Position numbers and translations under genes: made by a program
Shown here: piece after piece, positions 34,509 through 42,961 of the stretch
Numbering within the stretch: position 1 is the first letter of the stretch
Layout: every line of letters starts with the position of its first letter
From: AC-32 sp963717475
GTDB taxonomy: Bacteria > Actinomycetota > Thermoleophilia > Gaiellales > Gaiellaceae
DNA: 64,000 nt
NCBI GenBank assembly: GCA_963717475.1
Contig: OY970337.1
Location: 1,116,001 to 1,180,000, forward strand
Direction of reading: 5' to 3'
Notes under the pieces: generated by a model
Told to the model about the DNA's origin: nothing
Databases searched by the model: none
What the model saw: only the letters and a program-made list of their open reading frames with translations

Positions 34509-35452
34509 GCTGGCGCTCCTTCCCGGCATCGGCTGCGTAGCGTCTGCCATTCGCCTTCCACGCGTCGCTGGATCTCTGCCACGAGGTCTGCGTTCTCCGG
34601 TCGGAGCAGATGTGCGAAGCGCGCCTGCGGCCGCAACCAGTCCTCGATCGGGAGAACCTCCTCGGGCTCGTACGTCAACTTGAAGTGACCGTCGACGACC
34701 TCGTACAGGGGCCAGAAGCAGCTCTCGACCGCCGCATCCAGGATGTGAATGCCGATCCGTGGCTCATGGCCCCAGCCGAGTGGGCAGTTCGTCAGCACGT
34801 TGAGGAACGACGGTCCGTCCGCGGCGGCGGCGCGCTCGACCTTCTCGCTCAGGTCCTGCCAGTGCGAGCCGACCGCCTGCGCGACATAGGGCACGTGATG
34901 TGCGATCGCGATCGCGGTCATGTCCTTACGCTGCTGCGCCTTGCCGAGACTCTCGAGACCCGAGGGGCTGGTCGTCGTCGACGCGCCGAAGGGCGTTGCG
35001 CCCGAGCGCTGGATGCCCGTGTTCATGTAGGCCTCGTTGTCGTAGCAGACGAAGAGGAAGCGGTGACCGCGCTCGAGGGCGCCCGACAGCGCCTGGAGCC
35101 CGATGTCGTAGGTGCCACCGTCGCCTGCGAAGACGACCACCGCGGGGTCCTGATCTTCGGCGAGGGCGTTGCGGCGGCGGAGCGCTCGCTTCGCGGCTTC
35201 GACGCCGCTCGCGACCGCGGCCGCATTCTCGAATGCCACGTGCATCCACGGCACATTCCAGGCTGTCGTCGGAAAGCGCGTGGTCGCGACCTCGAGGCAG
35301 CCGGTCGCGTTGACGACCACGACCGGGCGGTCGAAGGAGCCCAGGACGGTCCGAACGACGGCGGGGATCCCGCAGCCCTGGCAGAGCGAGTGTCCGCCCG
35401 CGAGCGGTGGGAGCCCGGCCTCGCGGCGGGCAAGGGTCTTCAGGCGGGACAT
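34505..35452 (-). CDS. porB: Pyruvate:ferredoxin oxidoreductase beta subunit (TPP-binding)
   Basis: A 315-aa protein. HSLCQGCGIPAVVR, NATGCLEVATTRFP and VVVFAGDGGTYDIGLQAL (TPP/Mg2+ motif GDGG) and YDNEAYMNTGIQRSGATPFG are the PorB signature. Four Cys (in CQGCG, GCLE and NCPLGWGHEP) are placed as in subunits that bind a [4Fe-4S] cluster. It decarboxylates pyruvate to acetyl-CoA with reduction of ferredoxin, together with subunits A, D and G. The start overlaps the porA stop by 13 bp. Confidence 0.92.
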   Translation of the reverse strand: MSRLKTLARREAGLPPLAGGHSLCQGCGIPAVVRTVLGSFDRPVVVVNATGCLEVATTRFPTTAWNVPWMHVAFENAAAVASGVEAAKRALRRRNALAEDQDPAVVVFAGDGGTYDIGLQALSGALERGHRFLFVCYDNEAYMNTGIQRSGATPFGASTTTSPSGLESLGKAQQRKDMTAIAIAHHVPYVAQAVGSHWQDLSEKVERAAAADGPSFLNVLTNCPLGWGHEPRIGIHILDAAVESCFWPLYEVVDGHFKLTYEPEEVLPIEDWLRPQARFAHLLRPENADLVAEIQRRVEGEWQTLRSRCREGAPA

Positions 35453-36600
35453 GGCTCACCTCTGAGCCCGACGTAGGCGCCCACGCGCCGGGCAAAGACG
35501 TCGCGCACGTCCTCCGGATGGAGGTCGCGGCCGCCGAGCCCGTAGACGTGGCCGTCGACGTACGTGCCCTGGCCGCTCAGGGCCGACGCGACCTCGGCTC
35601 TGAGTGGCGCCGCGCCACCCGGCGAGGCCGCCCGGTCGAGAACGATCACCGACGGGACCTCCCGCAAGAGCTCGACGAGCGCCTCCGCCGGAAACGGCCG
35701 GAACGAGACGATCTTCACGAGCCCGACCTGCTCGCCCTCGTCGCGCAGCTCGTCGACCACGTCCTTGATGGTTCCCGCTGCCGAGCCCAGCGCAACGAGC
35801 ACGCGGTCGGCATCCTCGAGCCTGTACGGCTCGAGCACGCCGTAGGCGCGGCCCGAGACGTGCTCGTACTCGAGCGCGAGCTCGGGCAGCACGTCGAGCG
35901 CGGCCTCGAGCGCGGCGATCTGCTGCCGGCGCAGCTCGAAGTAGTAGTCGGGCATCGCGAACGGCCCATGCGTCGTGGCGTGGTCGCTCTCGAGCAACGG
36001 GTGCGGAATCGCGTATTCGCCCACGAAACGCCGCACCGCCGCGTCGCCGAGCAGCGCCACAGGCTCCGCGGAGTGCGTGATCGTGAAGCCGTCCTGGCAG
36101 ACGAGCACCGGCAGCAACACCTCCGGCCGCTCCGCGAGGCGCGTTCCGAGCACCGTCAGGTCGTACGCCTCCTGGGCGTTCTCCGCGAACAGCTGCACCA
36201 CTCCGGAGTCGCGGATCAACATCGAGTCGGAGTGGTCGCAGTGGATGTTGATCGGCCCGGAGAGGGCACGGTTGCCGACCGCCATCACGATCGGGGCGCG
36301 CATCGCCGCGGCGATGTAGACCACCTCCGCCATCAGGGCGAGGCCCTGGGACGAGGTGGCCGTCATGGTGCGCGCGCCGGCGAGGGCCGAGCCGATCGCG
36401 GCGCTCATCGCCGAGTGCTCCGACTCGACATCCACGAGCTCGCCGTGCGCCGCCCCGTCCGCCACGAACTTCGCGAAGGTCTGGATGATCGGCGTTTGCG
36501 GGGTGATCGGGTAGACGGGCACGACATCGGGGTCGATCTGGCGCATCGCCTCGGCGACGGCCTCGCCGCCGGTCAGCAGCTCGAGGCCGAGCGTGCTCAC
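35440..36600 (-). CDS. porA: Pyruvate:ferredoxin oxidoreductase alpha subunit
   Basis: A 386-aa subunit from a GTG at 36600 that overlaps the porD stop as GTGA. VSTLGLELLTGGEAVAEAM opens the protein. PVYPITPQTPIIQTFAKF, VESEHSAMSAAIGSALAGAR and SSQGLALMAEVVYIAAAMRAP are the pyrimidine-binding part of the thiamine site. The C-terminal domain (VGLVKIVSFRPFPAEAL, DRAASPGGAAPL) is the transketolase-like CoA domain. Specificity for pyruvate over 2-oxoglutarate or 2-oxoisovalerate is suggested by family resemblance, not proven. Confidence 0.92.
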   Translation of the reverse strand: MSTLGLELLTGGEAVAEAMRQIDPDVVPVYPITPQTPIIQTFAKFVADGAAHGELVDVESEHSAMSAAIGSALAGARTMTATSSQGLALMAEVVYIAAAMRAPIVMAVGNRALSGPINIHCDHSDSMLIRDSGVVQLFAENAQEAYDLTVLGTRLAERPEVLLPVLVCQDGFTITHSAEPVALLGDAAVRRFVGEYAIPHPLLESDHATTHGPFAMPDYYFELRRQQIAALEAALDVLPELALEYEHVSGRAYGVLEPYRLEDADRVLVALGSAAGTIKDVVDELRDEGEQVGLVKIVSFRPFPAEALVELLREVPSVIVLDRAASPGGAAPLRAEVASALSGQGTYVDGHVYGLGGRDLHPEDVRDVFARRVGAYVGLRGEPCPA

Positions 36601-36887
36601 GGCGTTTGCTCCTCGGGGACCATCTCGATCGCGTCGACCGGGCAGATCTCGGCGCAGATCTCGCAGCCCTTGCAGTGGTCGAGGTCGAACCCGTCGAAGG
36701 TCGTCCCGTCGAGCTTCACGGCCGAGTCCGGGCAGTAGATCCAGCAGAGCAGGCAGTTGACGCAGCTTGCGAGCTCCACCTGCGGTTTCAGGCCGGTGCG
36801 CCAACCGCCGGTCTCAGGGCGCACCGCGGTGACAGCGTCGACGGCTCCCGCGTGCGGCAGCGCTTGCCAAGGGGTCAGCGAAGACAC
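36597..36887 (-). CDS. porD: Pyruvate:ferredoxin oxidoreductase delta subunit (2[4Fe-4S] ferredoxin-like)
   Basis: A 96-aa subunit. Two full cluster sets are visible: C42, C45, C48, C52 (CVNCLLCWIYCPD) and C72, C75, C78, C82 (CKGCEICAEICPVDAI). It passes electrons from the thiamine/cluster site in PorB towards ferredoxin. The N-terminus (WQALPHAGAVDAVTAV) is typical of PorD. It overlaps porG by 13 bp and porA by 4 bp, so stoichiometric translation is likely. Confidence 0.92.
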   Translation of the reverse strand: MSSLTPWQALPHAGAVDAVTAVRPETGGWRTGLKPQVELASCVNCLLCWIYCPDSAVKLDGTTFDGFDLDHCKGCEICAEICPVDAIEMVPEEQTP

Positions 36888-37411
36888 CGGTACCCCTCCT
36901 CAACCGCGTCCCGCACAGCGGCCTCGTCCACTTTCTTGCCGAGCACCCCGGCGGCCGCGTCCTGGATCGCTTCGAGCGGCGGCTCGCCGAGCGCGGCACC
37001 GACGGCGCCGAGCATGGTCAGGTTCACGAATCCGGAGCCCCGCTCGCCGGCCAGCCGGGCGGCGGGGACGCAAACGACGTTGGCGCCGGAAAGCCCCGTC
37101 GGCGCTTCCTCGGCGTTCACGAGGATGCGGCCGCCTTCGGTGAGGCCTTCGGTCACGGACGCCTCGTCGACCAGTGACGGCTCGAGCACGACCACCGTGT
37201 CGGGGTGCTCGATCGCGTCGTGGCGTCGGATGGGCCGGCTCGAGCTGCGCGTGTAAGCGCGCAGCGGAGCACCGCGGCGCTCGGGCCCGTACTCCGGGAA
37301 CGCCTGGACAAAGCGCCCGGAACGAAGGAGCGCGAGGGCGAGGATCTGCGAAGCGGTCTTCGCGCCCTGGCCGGCGCGCGCATGCCAGCGGATCTCGGTC
37401 AAATCGTTCAT
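36875..37411 (-). CDS. porG: Pyruvate:ferredoxin oxidoreductase gamma subunit
   Basis: A 178-aa subunit. EIRWHARAGQGAKTASQILA and FVQAFPEYGPERRGAPLRAY are the CoA-binding gamma domain. The rest follows PorG (LVNAEEAPTGLSGANVVCVP and GFVNLTMLGAVGAALGEP). The start overlaps the preceding GltD-like stop as ATGA. No domain is missing. Confidence 0.92.
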   Translation of the reverse strand: MNDLTEIRWHARAGQGAKTASQILALALLRSGRFVQAFPEYGPERRGAPLRAYTRSSSRPIRRHDAIEHPDTVVVLEPSLVDEASVTEGLTEGGRILVNAEEAPTGLSGANVVCVPAARLAGERGSGFVNLTMLGAVGAALGEPPLEAIQDAAAGVLGKKVDEAAVRDAVEEGYRCLR

Positions 37412-38730
37412 CGCAGCCACTCGTCGATCCCGCGCGCGGCTCGCTTGCCGTGGCGCACCGCCTCCACGGCGCTGACGCCTCCGTTGACCACGTCGCCCCC
37501 TGCGAAGAACTTCGGGCTCGACGTCTGACCGGTGGCGGGGTCGACGTGAACCGTGCCGCCGCGGTCGAGCTCGAGTCCCGCGATCCAGTCGGCCAGCTCG
37601 CGCCGAGGCTGCTGGCCGATCGCCTTCACGACGGTGTCCGCGGGGAGCGTGAACTCGCTTCCCGGCAGCGGCTCCGGGCGGCGCCGCCCGCTTGCGTCCG
37701 GGGCGCCGAGCCGCATGCGCCGGCATTCCACGGCTTCGGCGCGGTCGGAGCCCAGGATCCGGACCGGGTCGGCGAGGAACTGGAAGCGGACGCCCTCGGC
37801 GCGGGCCTCGGCGACCTCGTACGGGTAGGCGGGCATCTCGGCCTCGCTTCGCCGATAGACGAGGGTGACCGTCTCGGCGCCGATTCGCAGCGCCTCGCGC
37901 GCCACGTCGATCGCCGTGTTGCCGCCGCCGATGACGACCGTGTGCTGCCGGACGCATGGAGGCGTGCCCGTCTTGAGCCGCTCGATGAAGCTCAGCGACT
38001 CCCAGACCCCAGGCAGCTCGTCGCCGGGGTACGAGACCTTGGCATCCGCTCCCATCCCGGCACCGAGGAAGACCGCGTCGGCCTCTGCGGCGATCGCGGC
38101 CAGCTCGTTCGCGTCGACATGCGTACCGAGCCGGAACTCGACGCCGATGCTCGCCAGCGCCTCCGCCTCTTCCGGCAGCGGCTCCCGCACCTGGCGGTAC
38201 GGAGCGATCGCGTAGCGGACGAGACCGCCGACTTCCTCGCGCTCGTCGAAGACCGTCACGTGGTAGCCGAGCGCGGCCAGCTCGCCGGCGCAGACCAGCC
38301 CGGCCGGGCCGGCGCCGATCACGGCAACGTGCCGTCCGTTCGACGGCGCGGCTTGCCGGAGAGGCGTTCCGGCGGCGAGCGCCTGGTCGGTGGCATAGCG
38401 CTGGAGTGGCCCGATCGCGATCGGCTTTCGACCGACCTCCGCCAGCACGCAGGCCTCTTCGCACAGGACCTCGGTGGGGCACACGCGTGCACACGTCGCC
38501 CCGAGCAGGTTCTCCGAGAAGATCGTCTGCGCTGCGGCGATCGGCTCGTCGGCTGCGATCGCAGCGACGAACCCGGCGACGTCGACGCCTGCCGGACAGG
38601 CGACCATGCAGGGCGCCGGCGCGTACGGGCCGCCACACTCGAGACAGCGGTCCGCCTCGAGCAGAGCGGCGGCTCGGTCGAGCGGCGGGTGCAGCTCGTC
38701 GAACAGCGGCTCCGTCGCAACACTCATCAC
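37408..38730 (-). CDS. GltD/NfnB-like NAD(P)H:ferredoxin-type oxidoreductase
   Basis: A 440-aa protein. The N-terminal Fer4_20-type domain has RCLECGGPYAPAPCMVACP and CARVCPTEVLCEEAC (two [4Fe-4S] sets). FAD motif VAVIGAGPAGLVCAGELAALG and NADPH motif HTVVIGGGNTAIDVAREAL follow, and KAIGQQPRRE with GGDVVNGGVSAVEAVRHGKRAA ends the fold, as in glutamate synthase small subunits. No gltB gene is near. Placement as the first gene of the por operon suggests a role in moving electrons between NAD(P)H and the ferredoxin reduced by Por. Confidence 0.85.
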   Translation of the reverse strand: MMSVATEPLFDELHPPLDRAAALLEADRCLECGGPYAPAPCMVACPAGVDVAGFVAAIAADEPIAAAQTIFSENLLGATCARVCPTEVLCEEACVLAEVGRKPIAIGPLQRYATDQALAAGTPLRQAAPSNGRHVAVIGAGPAGLVCAGELAALGYHVTVFDEREEVGGLVRYAIAPYRQVREPLPEEAEALASIGVEFRLGTHVDANELAAIAAEADAVFLGAGMGADAKVSYPGDELPGVWESLSFIERLKTGTPPCVRQHTVVIGGGNTAIDVAREALRIGAETVTLVYRRSEAEMPAYPYEVAEARAEGVRFQFLADPVRILGSDRAEAVECRRMRLGAPDASGRRRPEPLPGSEFTLPADTVVKAIGQQPRRELADWIAGLELDRGGTVHVDPATGQTSSPKFFAGGDVVNGGVSAVEAVRHGKRAARGIDEWLR

Positions 38731-38817
38731 GCCTAAGCCTCACCCCTGCGCCGCGGGGTCACATCCGCGCGAGGGCTGACTCGAGATGCGGCTTATCCGC
38801 AGCGCTGCGACGGGTCT

Positions 38818-39093
38818 TCAGCCACCGTGCTCGCGCTTCGCTTCTTCCTCCATGCGCCCGAGGCGCGTGTAGTAGTCGGCGAACTCGTTCAGGTGCGCGA
38901 GCGCGATCTTGCCGGTCACGACGGGATCGTTCCCCGTGACGTCGGTGGACGGATCGTGGAGCCCGTGCTCGAGCTCCACGTCCATTCCCATCCGGAACTG
39001 CTCGACGTCGAAAGGCGCCGTTGCCCAGTCGATGCCGATCTGCTCGCCGATCTGTCGCGCTTCTGCTGTGGTGAACCCGGTGCCGTGACTCAT
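38818..39093 (-). CDS. DUF5661-like small protein
   Basis: A 91-aa protein starting MSHGTGFTTAEARQIGEQIG at an ATG that overlaps the GAPDH stop by 4 bp. DVEQFRMGMDVELEHGLHDP and VVTGKIALAHLNEFADYYTR are typical of the DUF5661 family, which has conserved His and Glu in a helical bundle and no known function. Charged C-terminus. Co-expression with GAPDH is likely. Confidence 0.72.
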   Translation of the reverse strand: MSHGTGFTTAEARQIGEQIGIDWATAPFDVEQFRMGMDVELEHGLHDPSTDVTGNDPVVTGKIALAHLNEFADYYTRLGRMEEEAKREHGG

Positions 39094-40118
39094 GCCATCA
39101 CGACCGGTCGCCCCACATGCACCTTGCTCGCGAGCTCGATGAGCCGGTTCGAGTAGCCCCACTCGTTGTCGTACCAGGCGATCACCTTCACCTGCGTCCC
39201 GTCGACGACGCTCGTCAGCGGTGCGTCGAAGACCGCCGAGTACGGCGAGCCGACGATGTCGGAAGACACGAGCGGCTCCTCGCTGTACTCGAGGATCCCC
39301 TCGAGCGCGCCCGTCGCGGAGCGGTCGCGGAAGATCGCGTTCAATTCCTCCGCCGAGGCGGCCTCCTGTGCTTCGATCGTCAGGTCGACGAGGGAGCCCG
39401 TCGGGACGGGAACGCGGACGGCGAAGCCGTGCAGCTTGCCGGCCAGTTCCGGGATCACCGCGCCGATCGCCTTCGCGGCGCCGGTGGAAGTCGGCACGAG
39501 ATTGACGGCGGCGGCGCGTGCTCGCCGGAAGTCCTTGTGCGGGAGGTCGACCAGCTGCTGGTCGGCCGTGTAGGCGTGAATCGTCGTCATCAGGCCGTGG
39601 CGGATGCCGACGGTCTCGTTCAGCACCTTCGCCACGGGCGCCAGGCAGTTGGTCGTGCAAGAAGCGTTCGAGATCACGTCGTGCCGGTCGGGATCGTAGA
39701 CCTCGTCGAAGTTCACGCCGAGGACGACCGTCGCGTCCGGGTCCTTCATCGGGGCCGAGACGACGACCTTCGAGGCGCCCGCCTCGAGGTGTCCGGCCGC
39801 CGCATCACGCGTGCGGAACCGCCCGGTGCACTCGAGGACGACGTCGACGCCGAGCTCGTCCCAGGGCAAGTGCGCGGGATCGCCCTCGTGTAGGACGGGC
39901 AGCTCGTGACCGTCGATGCCGAGCAAGTCGTCCGCGAACTCGACGTCTGCAGGGAACCGTCCGTAGACGGAGTCGCGCCGCAGAAGCTGAGCGAGCTGTG
40001 CACCGTCGGCGAGATCGTTGATCGCGACGAACTCGATGTCCGCGCCGCGTTCATGGGCAGCGCGGAAGGCGGCTCGGCCAACTCGTCCGAAGCCGTTGAT
40101 CGCCACTCTTACAGACAT
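39090..40118 (-). CDS. gap: Glyceraldehyde-3-phosphate dehydrogenase, type I
   Basis: A 342-aa enzyme. VRVAINGFGRVGRAAFRAA is the NAD-binding motif, and the Asp in AINDLAD favours NAD+ over NADP+. The catalytic Cys is in SNASCTTNCLAPV; the catalytic His is in MTTIHAYTADQQLVD. Phosphate-site motifs are present (VPTSTGAAKAIG). GAGGAGG precedes the ATG at 40118. It is probably a second copy of gap, because it sits among stress genes rather than with pgk and tpi; copy number cannot be judged here. Confidence 0.93.
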   Translation of the reverse strand: MSVRVAINGFGRVGRAAFRAAHERGADIEFVAINDLADGAQLAQLLRRDSVYGRFPADVEFADDLLGIDGHELPVLHEGDPAHLPWDELGVDVVLECTGRFRTRDAAAGHLEAGASKVVVSAPMKDPDATVVLGVNFDEVYDPDRHDVISNASCTTNCLAPVAKVLNETVGIRHGLMTTIHAYTADQQLVDLPHKDFRRARAAAVNLVPTSTGAAKAIGAVIPELAGKLHGFAVRVPVPTGSLVDLTIEAQEAASAEELNAIFRDRSATGALEGILEYSEEPLVSSDIVGSPYSAVFDAPLTSVVDGTQVKVIAWYDNEWGYSNRLIELASKVHVGRPVVMA

Positions 40119-40155
40119 GGTTTCCTCCTCAGGTCGAGGTCCAGGCAACCGGCCA

Positions 40156-40809
40156 TCACGCCTGCTGCCCGTCCTTCAGGTGAAAGTGCGGCTCGTGCGG
40201 ACCGACATCCAGCCGGAACGGCGGGTACTCACGTGTCATGAACGCGCCGTAGGCAACGACCCGCAGAACCCAGCGGTTGAGGCCGAGCACGAGGTCGAAG
40301 ATGTCCTGCGGATACCGGTTCTTGAACAGCAGCAGAATGCCCGCGACGAGCACGAGGATCCCGACCAGCCCGGGCCAGGAGCCGCCCATCAGAATGCCCG
40401 CGATACAGAACTGCGGGATGCCGAGGAGCCACCACCCGATCAGGGAGAAGCCGCGGCGCAGGTTCTCCGGATAGTCGACCTCGAGCCGCGCGCCGTATTC
40501 GGGCACGTCGGCGAGCGTGAACGGCGGATACTCATCGGTGCCGAGCGCTCCGAAGGTGTAAAAGGCGACACGCCACGACCAGCGGAGAACGCCGACGTTG
40601 AAGTCGAAGATCCCACGCGGGTAGCGCCCCGTGAACAGCACCGCGAAGAACGCGATCACGGTCAGCACGAAGAAGGCGGCCCAGAGGACGCACAGCACGA
40701 TGTAGTGCGGGATGGCGAGTATCCACTTCACGAGCCAGAGCCACCGGCTCAGCTGCGGCGCCAGTTCGCCCTCGAGGGCAACCGTCGGTCTTGATGTTGC
40801 GAGTTCCAT
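40156..40809 (-). CDS. DUF4389 membrane protein
   Basis: A 217-aa protein with two DUF4389 repeats: RWLWLVKWILAIPHYIVL with VLFTGRYPRGIFDFNVGVLR, and GWWLLGIPQFCIAGI with NRYPQDIFDLVLGLNRWVLR. Each repeat has YPPF near the end (DEYPPFTL; REYPPFRL). Four membrane helices. GGAGGTGC precedes the ATG at 40809. Function unknown. It probably leads the transcript that goes on to GAPDH and the por operon; a GTAGTTCG element lies 76 bp upstream. Confidence 0.8.
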   Translation of the reverse strand: MELATSRPTVALEGELAPQLSRWLWLVKWILAIPHYIVLCVLWAAFFVLTVIAFFAVLFTGRYPRGIFDFNVGVLRWSWRVAFYTFGALGTDEYPPFTLADVPEYGARLEVDYPENLRRGFSLIGWWLLGIPQFCIAGILMGGSWPGLVGILVLVAGILLLFKNRYPQDIFDLVLGLNRWVLRVVAYGAFMTREYPPFRLDVGPHEPHFHLKDGQQA

Positions 40810-40868
40810 GAGAAGCACCTCCTGCAGCCAGGTTTCCACTGGTCCGCCGCTCGCGCATCAGTGCGAGC

Positions 40869-40893
40869 ACGTTCCGTCAATGTGGCGAACTAC
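40869..40893 (-). promoter_or_regulatory. Conserved upstream element with GTAGTTCG core (copy C)
   Basis: Read on the minus strand: GTAGTTCGCC then ACATTGACGG. The first eight bases match copies A and B, and the first ten match copy B. It is 76 bp upstream of the DUF4389 start. Homology beyond the core is lower than between A and B. Confidence 0.4.
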
Positions 40894-40910
40894 GAGTCTC
40901 GACGCTGGCC

Positions 40911-42788
40911 TCAATCCGTCAGTGCGCGCAACGCGTTCAGGATGACGAAGACGTCGATCGCCTCTTGCAGGACGGCCCCTTGCACGGGTGGGAGGTAGCC
41001 CGCGGCGGCGACGCCCATCGCGAGCAGCGACAGAGCGATGCCGACGAGGACGCTCTGGCGTGCGATGTGGAGCCCGCGGCGGCCAATCCTGATCGCGTCC
41101 GCGACGCGGTCGACCCGATCGACGAGGATGACGGCATCGGCGGTTTCGGCGGAGACGGTTGCGCCCGCGGCGCCCATTGCGATGCCGACATCGGCGAGAG
41201 CAAGGGCTGGGGCGTCGTTGATGCCGTCGCCGACCATGACGACGGCCCGCAGCTCGGGTCGCTGGTGTAGGACTCGCACGACTTCGAGCTTCTCCTCGGG
41301 CGTTCGGTCGGCGTAGACGCGATCGACGCCGAGACTGTCGCCGACGGTCTCCGCGACGGAGGCTTTGTCGCCGGTGAGGAGGGCGACGTAGCGGACGCCG
41401 ACCGCGCGGAGTCGCGACACGAGGCCAACGGAGTCCGCCCGCAGGCGGTCGCCGATCAGCGCGATCCCTGCGAGCCGGCCGTCGACGCCGACGAAAACCT
41501 TGGCGTGGCTGCCGTCGATGTCTGCCGGTAGCTGGGGCTCAATGCCGTTCGCGCGTATCCAGCTTGCGCTGCCGACGAGCACGAGGTGGTCGGCGACGGT
41601 CCCGCGGACGCCTTTGCCGAACTGTTCGTCGGCCTGCTCCGGGATCGTCAGGGCCACGTTGTGTTGGCCGGCGCCGGCGACCAGCGCTTTCGCCATTGGA
41701 TGCGAGGAGAGTTGGTCGAGCGAGGCGGCCAGACGGAGCGTCTCCTCGGGGGGGAAGCCGTCTGTAGCGACGATCCGCTCGAACTCCGGGTGGCCGAGCG
41801 TTACCGTGCCGGTCTTGTCGAACAGAACCGAGCGCGCCTCGCCGAGTCGCTCGATGGTCGCTGCCCCTTTGACGACTATGCCGGCTTTCGCCGCGCGCGA
41901 AAGGCCGGACATGAGCGCGATTGGCGCGGCCAGGATCAGCGGGCACGGCGTCGCGACGACGAAGACGGCGAGCGCACGGACAGGATCGCCGGAGACGGCC
42001 CAGGCGACAGCGGCGACGAGCATCGTCGCCGGAAGGAAGAAGATCGCGTAACGGTCGGCCATGCGCACGAACGGCGCTCGCTGCTCCTCGGCCTGCTGGA
42101 CCAGCCGCACCAGCGCCGCGTAGGCGCTCTCGGCCGCCGGGCGCAGCGCTCGCAGCTCGAACGAGCTCCCCGTCGCAGCCGTGCCGCTGCGGACGCTCCC
42201 CCCGCGGTGCACGGTCACCGGAAGTGGCTCGCCCGTGAGCGCGGATTCGTCAATGATCGCTTCGTCGCTCATGACCATCCCGTCCACCGGGACGACCTCG
42301 CCCGCGCGCACGAGGACGAGCTCGCCGGCGGCGACTTCGTCGATCGGAAGCTCGACCAGGTCGTCGCCGCGGCGCACCAGCGCCGATCTCGGCGCGCGCT
42401 CGACAAGCTTGGTCAACTCGCGGCGCGCGCGGCGGTTCGCCGTCTCTTCGAGCGCGTTGCCGCCGGCGAGCATCAGCGCCACGACCGCCCCGGCCAGGTA
42501 TTCGCGAAGCGCGAGCGCTCCCATCATCGAGACGAGGGCAATCGCGTCGACGCCAACGTCGCCCCGCAACAGCGATCGCAAGACCGACCAGCTCAGCGGC
42601 ACGAGCAGCATCGCCGTGGTCGCCGCCCACAGCCAATCAGCCGCCTGGTGCTGATCGCCGGCTGCGAGCGCGAGGCCGACGACGACCCCGGCGAGCGCGG
42701 CTCCGGCAACGAGCCGTGCCGAATTCCCACGCAGCCAGGCGAAGGTCCTCGTGACGTCGTCCGCCCGGTCAGCTCCAAAGGCGGTCAT
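40911..42788 (-). CDS. Heavy-metal-type (P1B) P-type ATPase, CPL variant
   Basis: A 625-aa pump. There is no N-terminal metal-binding domain. Motifs are ESALTGEPLPV (actuator), FVVATPCPLILAAPIALMSG (helix 6), LFDKTGTVTLGHPEF (phosphorylated Asp about 322), LSSHPMAKALVA (P1B HP motif) and GDGINDAPALALADVGIAMG. The usual CPC is CPL here, with only one Cys, so metal choice differs from standard Cu or Zn/Cd pumps. C-terminal LQEAIDVFVILNALRAL is normal for Zn/Cd-like members. The ATG at 42788 (MTAFGADRA) is chosen over 42818. Confidence 0.88.
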   Translation of the reverse strand: MTAFGADRADDVTRTFAWLRGNSARLVAGAALAGVVVGLALAAGDQHQAADWLWAATTAMLLVPLSWSVLRSLLRGDVGVDAIALVSMMGALALREYLAGAVVALMLAGGNALEETANRRARRELTKLVERAPRSALVRRGDDLVELPIDEVAAGELVLVRAGEVVPVDGMVMSDEAIIDESALTGEPLPVTVHRGGSVRSGTAATGSSFELRALRPAAESAYAALVRLVQQAEEQRAPFVRMADRYAIFFLPATMLVAAVAWAVSGDPVRALAVFVVATPCPLILAAPIALMSGLSRAAKAGIVVKGAATIERLGEARSVLFDKTGTVTLGHPEFERIVATDGFPPEETLRLAASLDQLSSHPMAKALVAGAGQHNVALTIPEQADEQFGKGVRGTVADHLVLVGSASWIRANGIEPQLPADIDGSHAKVFVGVDGRLAGIALIGDRLRADSVGLVSRLRAVGVRYVALLTGDKASVAETVGDSLGVDRVYADRTPEEKLEVVRVLHQRPELRAVVMVGDGINDAPALALADVGIAMGAAGATVSAETADAVILVDRVDRVADAIRIGRRGLHIARQSVLVGIALSLLAMGVAAAGYLPPVQGAVLQEAIDVFVILNALRALTD

Positions 42789-42961
42789 GCCGCGAGTGTC
42801 GGCCGCGCGGCCTCGCACGCCATCGGTGCAAGCCCGGAACTAGCTGCGGAGTTTCCGTACAGGTAAGCCTTGAAAGCAATCTCGTCACGCACCAGCCTCC
42901 GGGCCTGCACGGGCTCGAGGAGCACGCTTCCGCATGACCGCCCCGGGTACGTTGCCGACGC

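Noticed and set aside
38740..38761. CACCCC and GGGGTC arms before the GltD-like gene
   Set aside because: Only five bases pair exactly in each arm and no second copy was found, so I do not call an operator.
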